A stretch of 14,071 nt of DNA from JABMNX01 sp964625905 (GTDB taxonomy: Bacteria; Patescibacteriota; Minisyncoccia; Phycocordibacterales; JABMNX01): contig CAZVBS010000015.1 of NCBI GenBank assembly GCA_964625905.1, forward strand, positions 1 through 14,071. Reading direction: 5' to 3'. Made by a program: the position numbers and the translations under genes. Shown here piece by piece: positions 1 through 6,230 of the stretch. Below the pieces are notes generated by a model that saw only the letters and a list, made by a program, of their open reading frames with translations, searched no databases and was not told the DNA's origin. How positions within the stretch are numbered: the first letter of the stretch is position 1; the number at the start of each line of letters is the position of its first letter.

Positions 1-2239
1 GATTACTTGATGTCCCTACTCTAAAGTCACCCCACACATCAAGCTCTGATGCTGGACTAGTTGTACCCACCCCCACATTTCCACTCTCAGCGATAAACAA
101 AGAGGAGGTAGCAGATGCTTGTCCGGAACTGTTTCCTCGTAGAGTGTACCCCTGTGTTAATGCAGAAGAGAGTAATCCCAGCGAACTAGTAGCTGTTAGT
201 GCATAGGAGCCACTAGTTTGTCCTAATAGTAGTTGACCATAACTTGGTGCAGATGAGAGTCCTGTGCCTCCATATATTTCTCCTATGGTAGAGCCTTGCC
301 ATGTTCCTCCTACTACTGTGCCTAGGTTAGACTGTGTTGATGTTAGGTATGGAAATGTTGATGTGGCAGATGTTGATGTAGCTGTGAAGTATTCTCCTAC
401 TATCTGTCCTACTACTGAGAGCTTTGCGTATGGTGATGAGGTGCCGATGCCGACGTTGTCTGATTGAGTGCTTAATGTTGTATATCCTCCTGATGAAATG
501 AATGCTCCTCCTCCTGAGCCAAATGCTGCCCAAGCTCCTCCAGAGTCTTTGAATTGCATTGTTCCTGCGTTGTCACGGAAACCGTAACCATTTGTTCCTG
601 ACGTCGAACCAAAGTTCACATAACTATCTGCACCTGACAGTGTAATTGATCCTGTTAGAGTACCTCCTGTAAGCGCTAAGTAATTTGATGCAGTGATAGT
701 GTCTGGTATATGAGCATCTGTTAGACCAGAGAATGTTCCCGAGATGATTGAATTGGTTATTGAAACCTCGCTAAGTTTATCTATCTTATTTGTATGAGAT
801 ATAACATTGTAGTTGTTTACTATATTTCTAGCGTTTGTTTCTGACAGACTATATATCTCTGAACTTAGTTTATTGTTTAATTGTTGGAGTTTTAACTCTA
901 CATCTGATTCTGTGATACCACTACGTACTACGACTTCTTTAGTCTCTATTATGCGCTCAATAACAGGTTGTGTAATTAATACCCTTGATGTGTCGCTTTC
1001 TTCTCCTACTGATACAAAAGATTCTTCACTACTATTAAAGCCTAACCACGCAACCAAACGTACACGCAAGCCTTCAACAACTTGACCTATTAACAAAGGA
1101 ACTCCTGCTATAAGAGAATCTTGAGAGTTATTGTATGTATTTACCACAGCTAATCGTGCGTTTGAGGAAATATCTGTTACAGTCACACCTACTGTTGATG
1201 CAAACGCATCCTTTACTGAAGCTATGCTGTTTGTTTCTGTATTATTTAATGTAGATACGGCGGAGTCTTCAGGAAGAGTTACTGTAAATGAATCTTTAAC
1301 AGATGAAACTATATATAATGTGTTTTCTCTTGTGAATATATTTTTTGCATTATATGTAATATTTTCTAATATTTTGTTTGTATCTTTTGTCTCTTTTACT
1401 TCTTCAGAAACAGTAGCGACACTTTTAATTGTATAGAGCGTTTTAATATCTTCTAAAGTAATTTGTTTTCCAACTTCTATTGTTTTGTATGTAAACGTAA
1501 CAACATCTTCTCCTATGTTATTAATAATAGATAAATAAGAAGAAAGACCTTTATCAATAATATTACTTCCTAACGTAACAACTTTTAATACTCCACTGGA
1601 AATATTTTCATATGTAAACGTTTTTCTTAGACTGCCTTTAAAACTATTTATAGAATTCTCACTAGTAATATATGAAACAGTTGCAGCAACTTTTTGTGAA
1701 GATGTTAGAATTTCGTTTTTGAAATCGTCTACGGAATTATTTAAATTATTTATGGAATCATCTACAAAGTTATTTGTATTTTCGTAGACTTGAGAAAATT
1801 GTATTTTAGATGAACTAATTATTCTACGAACTTCTACCATGTCTTTAATGAAATATGTTCCGAAAACTAAAAATACAGATAATGAAACTGCAATTAATTC
1901 TTGTGATAGATGTTTTGGTAATTTAATTTTTGAAAAATCTGGTAACACAAAGTTAAACATCTCTCCATTTTCTTTGTCTTCTAATATTTTTTTATAATTT
2001 TCTTTACGTTCATTTGACAAATCTGTATTAGTCTTGGTTTTATTAATTTCTTGTTGTATAAGGAATTGTGAAAAATCCTCTTCTTCTATAAACCAAGAAC
2101 TTCCAACTTTCTTGCCTTTAACTCTCTCGTCTCGACATAATCTAGAAACATAATCGTGAGTGTAACCAGAAATAGCTCCAGCTTCTTTGGAGGATAAATA
2201 TTTTATATTATTGAAAAATACTCCTTCTGTTTCAGACAT
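1..2239 (-). CDS. Large membrane-anchored surface protein with N-terminal excisionase-like HTH and tail-fibre-like repeats (3' end outside window)
   Basis: An open frame from ATG at 2239 runs uninterrupted off the left edge, giving 746 visible residues without a stop. Residues 14-51 (YLSSKEAGAISGYTHDY... to SSWFI) form a MerR/excisionase-like winged HTH, clearly paralogous to the two copies in the gene upstream. Residues about 114-132 (LIAVSLSVFLVFGTYFI) are a single transmembrane helix. Then come several hundred Asn/Ser/Thr/Val-rich residues with coiled-coil-like stretches. Residues 521-536 read LALTGGTLTGSITLSG, a phage-tail-fibre-like motif, and NVGIGTSSPYAKLSVVG at 595-611 is echoed by NVGVGTTSPASELDV at 721 onward. 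Such GIGT-S-P repeats are, from family knowledge, common in huge Parcubacteria surface proteins. I infer HTH inside, fibre outside. Function (adhesin, host contact) is unproven, and the missing C-terminus could carry further repeats or a chaperone domain. Confidence 0.85.
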   Translation of the reverse strand, partial: MSETEGVFFNNIKYLSSKEAGAISGYTHDYVSRLCRDERVKGKKVGSSWFIEEEDFSQFLIQQEINKTKTNTDLSNERKENYKKILEDKENGEMFNFVLPDFSKIKLPKHLSQELIAVSLSVFLVFGTYFIKDMVEVRRIISSSKIQFSQVYENTNNFVDDSINNLNNSVDDFKNEILTSSQKVAATVSYITSENSINSFKGSLRKTFTYENISSGVLKVVTLGSNIIDKGLSSYLSIINNIGEDVVTFTYKTIEVGKQITLEDIKTLYTIKSVATVSEEVKETKDTNKILENITYNAKNIFTRENTLYIVSSVKDSFTVTLPEDSAVSTLNNTETNSIASVKDAFASTVGVTVTDISSNARLAVVNTYNNSQDSLIAGVPLLIGQVVEGLRVRLVAWLGFNSSEESFVSVGEESDTSRVLITQPVIERIIETKEVVVRSGITESDVELKLQQLNNKLSSEIYSLSETNARNIVNNYNVISHTNKIDKLSEVSITNSIISGTFSGLTDAHIPDTITASNYLALTGGTLTGSITLSGADSYVNFGSTSGTNGYGFRDNAGTMQFKDSGGAWAAFGSGGGAFISSGGYTTLSTQSDNVGIGTSSPYAKLSVVGQIVGEYFTATSTSATSTFPYLTSTQSNLGTVVGGTWQGSTIGEIYGGTGLSSAPSYGQLLLGQTSGSYALTATSSLGLLSSALTQGYTLRGNSSGQASATSSLFIAESGNVGVGTTSPASELDVWGDFRVGTSSN

Positions 2240-2410
2240 GAATTTGTTCGCTAACACGATTCATCTATATTCTACAACACTTTATCAAGGACATGTCTTT
2301 TTGCTTGTGGAAAAGTCTTTTAGATTTGTCTTTTATAAAAAAATTTATAAAAAATATTTTAATTTTATCTTCAATATATTTTTTAATAAAAAAAATATTG
2401 AATTATACTA

Positions 2411-2441
2411 AATTATGTTTTAACTATGTTTGAATTATGTT
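2411..2441. repeat. Three direct TATGTT repeats at exact 11-bp spacing
   Basis: TATGTT starts at 2414, 2425 and 2436, each with a preceding AAT/AAC-like triplet, so the three copies sit on the same helical face. They lie between the terminator of the upstream HTH gene and the start of the surface-protein gene. They could be a phased protein-binding site, for example for one of the neighbouring HTH domains. In DNA this AT-rich the pattern could also be chance. Confidence 0.35.
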
Positions 2442-2480
2442 GAATATAAAAGGGTGTTCGTGTATGCGAACACTATTCAA
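2440..2480. repeat. Nested inverted repeat (hairpin) in the surface-gene leader
   Basis: GTGTTCG (2454-2460) pairs perfectly with CGAACAC (2467-2473) around a 6-nt loop. Outside it TTGAATA (2440-2446) pairs with TATTCAA (2474-2480), leaving a 7-nt bulge on one side. The structure abuts the phased TATGTT repeats. It may be a weak terminator, an RNA leader structure or an operator. It has no run of T that would mark it as a rho-independent terminator. Confidence 0.4.
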
Positions 2481-2534
2481 TGTGGAATTAATCATGTTTA
2501 TATGTAAAAATATGCTTTTTTGATCTAAATTGTC

Positions 2535-2590
2535 TAAATATACTAAAAACATCATCTCGCAATGACGAGATGATGTTTTTAGTATATTTA
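2535..2590 (-). terminator. Perfect 25-bp stem-loop terminator of the double-HTH gene
   Basis: Positions 2535-2559 and 2566-2590 are perfectly complementary, separated by a 6-nt loop (CAATGA). The GC-containing core (CATCATCTCG/CGAGATGATG) is flanked by A5 on one side and T5 on the other. It therefore has the form of a bidirectional rho-independent terminator. It starts 15 nt beyond the stop codon of the gene ending at 2606, which is the expected place for that gene's terminator, and it separates the two HTH-membrane genes transcriptionally. Confidence 0.85.
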
Positions 2591-2605
2591 ATAATGTTAT
2601 ATAGC

Positions 2606-3802
2606 TTATTTTGACTTATATTCTATCTCAGATTTAAATATATTAAATAATACGTCCATAATTGTCTCTATAATATGTGTTTTTGATACTGAAGTTACTG
2701 CTTCTGCTTTTAACGTATTACCGCGTATAGCTTCTAATAAGAATACTGTCCTTAATGTACCTGTATTAGAGCTAAATACGGACGTACTGGGTGTAAATGT
2801 AATAACTGAAGCAATTACTACTACGCTGACTGCTAATGAAGCTACCTTCATTAGTGACATTGGTGATTTTTGCACTAACCATTGTTTCTTAGGTTCTAAA
2901 GCATATTTCACAGTCTTTTGTGTATGTATTCTATTAAGTCCTCTGCTCTTATACATTTCCGTTGAATTCCTAAACGTTTCATCTCTTTCCTTTGCTACAA
3001 TCTTATGCAATATTGGTTCACGAGAACGTCTCGGCACTGGTACTAACGGAGTATCGTCAAAAGAATATACAGCACTCAAGAAAGATGGGTAATAATATTC
3101 ATTTTTATTATCTTTATCATCCAGGCTTTGTACTTCTTTATTTGTATGAGTTACGAAATTTTTATTTGTTTTATCTTGTGAACTATTTACGTCTTTATTG
3201 TTGTTAAATATAACTATATCGCCTAAAGACTCTCTCTTTCTTATCTCATCTGTATTAGGATCATTTGTTTTAATTTCTTGCTTAACTACTTGTTTACTTA
3301 CTTTGTTTTTCTTATTTTCTTCTGATTTGTTTTTATCATCTTCGTTTGTTTTGTAAACAATAGATCGTGGTATATACCAACCCCTACCTATTTGTCGTGC
3401 CGAGATTTTACCACTACGTGCAAGTTGACCTACGTAATCTTGTGTATATCCCATAATCTCGGCAGCTCGTTTTGACGAGATATAATCTACACCTTCAAAA
3501 GTTATGTTTTTCCTATTTAGACTATCAGTTAATTCATCTTTTACCTTATCTTCCTTTAAACTATTACTATGCGATTTATTGTGTACAGAAGTAGAATCAT
3601 CTGTATAAGTTTTTTTAATAGGAGTAGACTTTACTGAAGATAAAACAGAACTCTCATTAACATACCAAATCCCGCTTATACGTTGTGCTGAGATTTTACC
3701 ACTACGTGCAAGTTGACCTACGTAATCTTGTGTATATCCCATAATTTCGGCAGCCTGTTTTGATGAAATATATTTCTTTCCGTCAATAACTAATGTTTTC
3801 AT
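2606..3802 (-). CDS. Membrane-anchored protein with two tandem excisionase-like HTH domains
   Basis: This 398-residue protein has two near-identical winged-HTH units at about residues 10-52 and 106-148 (YISSK-AAEIMGYTQDYVGQLARSGKISA...WYV). The pattern is that of MerR/excisionase-type DNA-binding domains. A polar, Lys/Asn-rich linker (about 150-300) follows. A hydrophobic helix at about 315-336 (SLMKVASLAVSVVVIASVITF) is preceded by basic residues, which predicts the HTH domains in the cytoplasm and about 60 residues outside. Start ATG 3802 is fixed by a promoter 6 nt upstream. A 65-bp stretch within the HTH units is duplicated with one mismatch. The next gene encodes a paralogous HTH-TM protein. 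A membrane-tethered transcription factor or a DNA-membrane anchor are both possible; I recognise no characterised homologue. Confidence 0.85.
   Translation of the reverse strand: MKTLVIDGKKYISSKQAAEIMGYTQDYVGQLARSGKISAQRISGIWYVNESSVLSSVKSTPIKKTYTDDSTSVHNKSHSNSLKEDKVKDELTDSLNRKNITFEGVDYISSKRAAEIMGYTQDYVGQLARSGKISARQIGRGWYIPRSIVYKTNEDDKNKSEENKKNKVSKQVVKQEIKTNDPNTDEIRKRESLGDIVIFNNNKDVNSSQDKTNKNFVTHTNKEVQSLDDKDNKNEYYYPSFLSAVYSFDDTPLVPVPRRSREPILHKIVAKERDETFRNSTEMYKSRGLNRIHTQKTVKYALEPKKQWLVQKSPMSLMKVASLAVSVVVIASVITFTPSTSVFSSNTGTLRTVFLLEAIRGNTLKAEAVTSVSKTHIIETIMDVLFNIFKSEIEYKSK
3402..3466. repeat. 65-bp near-identical repeat, copy 1 (encodes part of HTH 2)
   Basis: This segment matches 3690-3754 at 64 of 65 positions (one C/T difference) in the same orientation and reading frame, 288 bp (96 codons) apart. 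It encodes the helix-turn-helix core AAEIMGYTQDYVGQLARSGKIS. Sequence just outside the repeat diverges, including synonymous positions. Confidence 0.95.
3690..3754. repeat. 65-bp near-identical repeat, copy 2 (encodes part of HTH 1)
   Basis: Partner of the repeat at 3402-3466, with 64 of 65 bases identical. Near-identity at synonymous sites points to a recent duplication or ongoing gene conversion between the two HTH units of one gene, rather than an old domain duplication held together only by protein selection. Confidence 0.95.
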
Positions 3803-3808
3803 ATACTA

Positions 3809-3837
3809 ATTATACTCCACATAAGTAATACAACCAA
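3809..3837 (-). promoter_or_regulatory. Promoter of the double-HTH gene (leaderless)
   Basis: On the minus strand a consensus TATAAT (3814-3809) lies 17 nt downstream of TTGGTT (3837-3832), a partial -35. Only 6 nt separate the -10 box from the ATG at 3802, so transcription should begin at or next to the start codon. The -10 and its upstream sequence also form one arm of an inverted repeat. Confidence 0.65.
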
Positions 3838-3868
3838 TCAAAAGATAGTAACTTATGTGGATTATAAT
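3809..3868. repeat. 18-bp inverted repeat spanning the promoter (candidate operator or divergent promoter)
   Basis: On the minus strand 3826-3809 reads ACTTATGTGGAGTATAAT; on the plus strand 3851-3868 reads ACTTATGTGGATTATAAT. The arms match at 17 of 18 positions and face each other across 24 nt. Each ends in TATAAT, so the dyad duplicates the -10 element in divergent orientation. Because the gene encodes a protein with two HTH domains, an autoregulatory operator is a reasonable inference. No plus-strand gene follows the second TATAAT. Confidence 0.55.
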
Positions 3869-3872
3869 ATTT

Positions 3873-3897
3873 AAGCTTCGTCTAGACGGACTAGCTT
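3873..3897 (-). terminator. Weak hairpin after gatB
   Basis: AAGCT/AGCTT arms (3873-3877 and 3893-3897) enclose the short palindrome CGTCTAGACG (3879-3888). It lies 22 nt past the gatB stop on the minus strand. The hairpin is short and imperfect and no T-run follows, so a terminator role is uncertain. It shares the 9-mer TAAGCTTCG with the dispersed palindromes elsewhere in the window. Confidence 0.3.
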
Positions 3898-3918
3898 TAG
3901 TTTATATAGTTTTTTCGT

Positions 3919-5334
3919 TTAAACAGACTCGAGTAATAATGTTTTTAGCATTTCAGGATTAGCTGACCCTTTACTCTTTTTCATCCCTTGTCCAATTAAA
4001 AATTGTAGTGCTGACTCTTTACCATTTTTATATTCTTCTACTACCTCTTTGTTCTCTGATATTATCTCGGTAATAAATTCCTTTAATTTATCTTCATTAT
4101 TCTCTTGTAGTAGATTATTGTCTTCTGCAACCCTTCTCGGATTACCACCCTCTTTAATAAGTACTGATAGAATATCTTTTGCTCCACGTGATGACACTTC
4201 ATTTGCACTAATCATCTTTATTAGTTCTATGAAATTATTATCTAATTTAATACTTTTCTCGTTAAGTCGAGAAATTATTCCTACAACATCAGAGGCGATA
4301 TAATTAACAGCTAAGCCAAACTCCTTTTTATCTTCTTTAAAAGAAGGTATTACAAAATCTTCTAAAAGATTTCTATATACTTTATTGTATATAAATAGAT
4401 TTGCGTCCTGCTTTTTGATGCCGAGATTATTTATATAACGATCTCTTTTCTCCCACGGAAGCTCTGGAATCTCTTTTTCAAGCTCATCTTTGCCGAGATC
4501 TCGTAACTCCGAGATTTTTAACTTGGGTAAATCTGGATCTGGCATATAACGATAGTCATGTGACTCTTCTTTTATTCTTTGTGAAAATGTTGTTTGTGTA
4601 TTTTCATCCCATCCACGTGTTTCTTGTATTACTTCTCCACCCTCTTCTAGTACTCTTGTCTGGCGAGATATCTCGTATTTTATTGATTTCTCTACTACCT
4701 TAAATGAATTTAGGTTTTTGATTTCTACCTTAGTTCCCATTTTATCTGTATTACTTACTGAAATGTTTGCTTCTACTCTCATCTCGCCTTTCTCCATATT
4801 TGCGTCACTTGCTCCAAGATAACGTAAAAGTAACTGAAACTCTTTAGCAAAGTCGCTAGCGTCTTTTGCATTTGTTATAACTGGTTCTGTGACAAGCTCC
4901 ATCAGTGGTATACCTGCACGATTGAAATCAATAAGACTCTTTTCTCCTTTGTCATGAGACGAACGTGCAGTGTCTTCCTCTAAATGTATCCTCGTTACTT
5001 CTATACCATTAATACTTCCACCTGATATAAGTGGATACTTGTACTGACTGATTTGATAACCTTTTGGAATGTCTGGATAAAAATAATTTTTTCTATCAAA
5101 CTCTGTAAAGTCTGCTATGTTTCCTCCAAGTGCAAGCCCTACCTTAAGTACATGTTTAACTGCTTCTTTGTTTATAACTGGAAGTGTTCCAGGGTGAGCC
5201 ATACACACTGGACATACGTTTACATTGGGGCGTTTTTCATTTGGGTCGTTCTTTGAGTTACAGAACATTTTTGTTTTTGTCTTGAGCTCTGCATGTATCT
5301 CAAGACCTATGGTTGGCTTGTATGTTGATTTCAT
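3919..5334 (-). CDS. gatB: Aspartyl/glutamyl-tRNA(Asn/Gln) amidotransferase subunit B
   Basis: GatB is the tRNA-binding kinase/transamidase subunit of GatCAB, which converts mischarged Glu-tRNA(Gln) or Asp-tRNA(Asn) to Gln-tRNA(Gln) or Asn-tRNA(Asn). The 471-residue length is normal. The signature GLEIHAEL is at residues 10-17. Cys25, Cys41 and Cys44 (CPVC) match the zinc-ligand region. YFYPDIPKGYQISQ follows at about 85-98, then HLEEDTA and the DFNRAGIPLMELVTEP block. The C-terminal third has the helical GatB/YqeY domain, ending near GQGMKKSKGSANPEML. gatA and gatC are not in the window. The gene has its own likely promoter and is not tightly coupled to a neighbour. Confidence 0.97.
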   Translation of the reverse strand: MKSTYKPTIGLEIHAELKTKTKMFCNSKNDPNEKRPNVNVCPVCMAHPGTLPVINKEAVKHVLKVGLALGGNIADFTEFDRKNYFYPDIPKGYQISQYKYPLISGGSINGIEVTRIHLEEDTARSSHDKGEKSLIDFNRAGIPLMELVTEPVITNAKDASDFAKEFQLLLRYLGASDANMEKGEMRVEANISVSNTDKMGTKVEIKNLNSFKVVEKSIKYEISRQTRVLEEGGEVIQETRGWDENTQTTFSQRIKEESHDYRYMPDPDLPKLKISELRDLGKDELEKEIPELPWEKRDRYINNLGIKKQDANLFIYNKVYRNLLEDFVIPSFKEDKKEFGLAVNYIASDVVGIISRLNEKSIKLDNNFIELIKMISANEVSSRGAKDILSVLIKEGGNPRRVAEDNNLLQENNEDKLKEFITEIISENKEVVEEYKNGKESALQFLIGQGMKKSKGSANPEMLKTLLLESV

Positions 5335-5343
5335 ATTAGAAGT

Positions 5344-5352
5344 ACTATAACA
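5344..5352 (-). promoter_or_regulatory. Extended -10 promoter of gatB
   Basis: TGTTATAGT on the minus strand is a TGn-extended -10 (TATAGT, five of six to consensus). It lies 9 nt before the gatB ATG at 5334, implying a leader of at most a few nucleotides. No convincing -35 is seen, as is usual for extended -10 promoters. Upstream, about 5365-5410, the minus strand is markedly purine-rich, with GTGGAGT-like repeats. Confidence 0.5.
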
Positions 5353-5429
5353 AATCCTTCACTGCTCTTCCACTACTCCACTATTGCGACTCCACACCCC
5401 TCTCTCAAAAAATAAAACGTACCTTGGTT

Positions 5430-5460
5430 AAAATGTTCGAAGCTAAGCTTCGAACATTTT
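5430..5460. repeat. REP-like palindrome, copy 1 (31 bp)
   Basis: Arms AAAATGTTCGAAGCT and AGCTTCGAACATTTT are perfectly complementary around a single A (5445). As a hairpin it forms a 14-bp stem with a 3-nt loop. On the minus strand it ends in TTTT just after the transposase stop, so it can also act as the gene's terminator. Confidence 0.9.
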
Positions 5461-5465
5461 GGTAG

Positions 5466-6131
5466 TTAAATTATTGTATGTTTTTCATCAAGTAATTCTT
5501 TTGCTCCGCTTCGTTGTACTTCTCTATCGTAATCTTTACCGTCTTTAAATTGATCTATTATTATGCTGTTCTCCAGTAATTTACCCCAACGATTTTTATC
5601 TATATAATCTTGATAGCTTGACCAATAGTATTCTCTTTCTTTATTAAACCACTTTTTTATATCTCGAGGATTTCTATGTATATATGCTGATAAATAAAGC
5701 AGTTGCTCATTATCGCTGATATGTACAGCTCTGTATGATCCTTGAAATAAGTGTCCAGAGTGATCGTGTTTAGCATTAAAATACTTAGTGTATGAAGTCA
5801 TTACTCTATGCATATATTGAGATACTCCTTTATCTTCAACTTCTTTAACAATGAGATGAAAGTGATTAGGCATTAACGTAAAACTAACCAATTCAACATA
5901 TCTATCTTCAATCATGGTTTTAGTATCTTCGTCTTTTATATTAAAATCTGAATATTTAACATAATTATTGACGTAACGCCATAAGTTGTCATGTGTCATC
6001 GGAGATTGGAAATTTAAAATAAGAAATAAAAAACGTATCCTATCACGATTATCTCGAAATATGATTTGTTTATTATTTCCTCGACAAAAGAGGTGGTAAT
6101 ATTCACCTTGTGCAAAAATGGTTTTCCTCAT
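5466..6131 (-). CDS. REP-associated Y1 (IS200/IS605-like HUH) transposase
   Basis: The 221-residue protein belongs to the Y1_Tnp/RAYT family of single-strand DNA transposases that cut and join at hairpins through one catalytic tyrosine. The N-terminal YYHLFCRGNN (11-20) is characteristic of RAYTs. The metal-binding HUH motif is MPNHFHLIV (H90 and H92). The helix TSYTKYFNAKH (112-122) supplies the nucleophilic tyrosine (Y114 or Y117), followed by GHLFQGSYRAV (126-136) and YIHRNP (150-155). All key residues are present, so the enzyme looks intact. No IS605-type TnpB partner is present. A weak extended -10 (TGGTAATAT) lies 8 nt before the ATG. The C-terminal VQRSGAKELLDEK is not conserved-looking. 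The palindromes on both sides are its likely substrates. Confidence 0.92.
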   Translation of the reverse strand: MRKTIFAQGEYYHLFCRGNNKQIIFRDNRDRIRFLFLILNFQSPMTHDNLWRYVNNYVKYSDFNIKDEDTKTMIEDRYVELVSFTLMPNHFHLIVKEVEDKGVSQYMHRVMTSYTKYFNAKHDHSGHLFQGSYRAVHISDNEQLLYLSAYIHRNPRDIKKWFNKEREYYWSSYQDYIDKNRWGKLLENSIIIDQFKDGKDYDREVQRSGAKELLDEKHTII

Positions 6132-6160
6132 ATAGATTTATATTACCATGCAATTACCAC

Positions 6161-6193
6161 GAAAATGTTCGAAGCTAAGCTTCGAACATTTTC
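6161..6193. repeat. REP-like palindrome, copy 2 (33 bp)
   Basis: This is identical to the 31-bp palindrome at 5430-5460, extended by one further G/C pair on each side (6161 and 6193), centred on A6177. It lies between obgE and the transposase gene, where it could also terminate the obgE operon transcript. Confidence 0.9.
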
Positions 6194-6230
6194 CAGATTA
6201 AATAGTTACATTTCTGAAAGTAAATAACTC

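Larger units (their letters stand above)
2240..2534. other. AT-rich intergenic region upstream of the surface-protein gene
   Basis: No credible gene is present; the plus-strand open frame that begins inside the surface gene and ends at 2411 is a low-complexity Phe/Lys/Asn/Ile shadow. The region should contain the promoter of the surface-protein gene. A TTGATA hexamer lies on the minus strand around 2283-2288, but no well-spaced -10 box follows, so I do not call one. It also holds three 11-bp-phased TATGTT repeats (2414-2441), a nested inverted repeat (2440-2480), and a long run of almost pure A/T (about 2330-2410). Confidence 0.5.
5430..6193 (-). mobile_element. REPtron-like unit: Y1 transposase gene bracketed by identical palindromes
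   Basis: The transposase gene (5466-6131) is bracketed by two copies of the same 31-bp palindrome, 5430-5460 (5 nt after the stop) and 6162-6192 (30 nt before the ATG). Both copies have the same central base on the plus strand, so they are in direct orientation. This is the layout expected of REP-associated tyrosine transposases (RAYTs) with their cognate REP hairpins. No target-site duplication is evident, which agrees with the HUH/Y1 mechanism. The outer limits are inferred from the palindromes only. Confidence 0.65.

Noticed and set aside
264..1436. Several plus-strand open frames of 60-100 codons under the surface gene
   Set aside because: They are antisense shadows of a continuous 746-codon minus-strand frame that has clear HTH, TM and GIGT repeat motifs.
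2187..2411. Plus-strand open frame overlapping the 5' end of the surface-protein gene
   Set aside because: It begins inside the surface gene on the opposite strand and its second half is A/T-only low-complexity sequence; no promoter, SD or recognisable domain.
3402..3754. CRISPR-like repeat array
   Set aside because: Only two copies, 65 bp long, lying inside one reading frame and encoding a protein domain.
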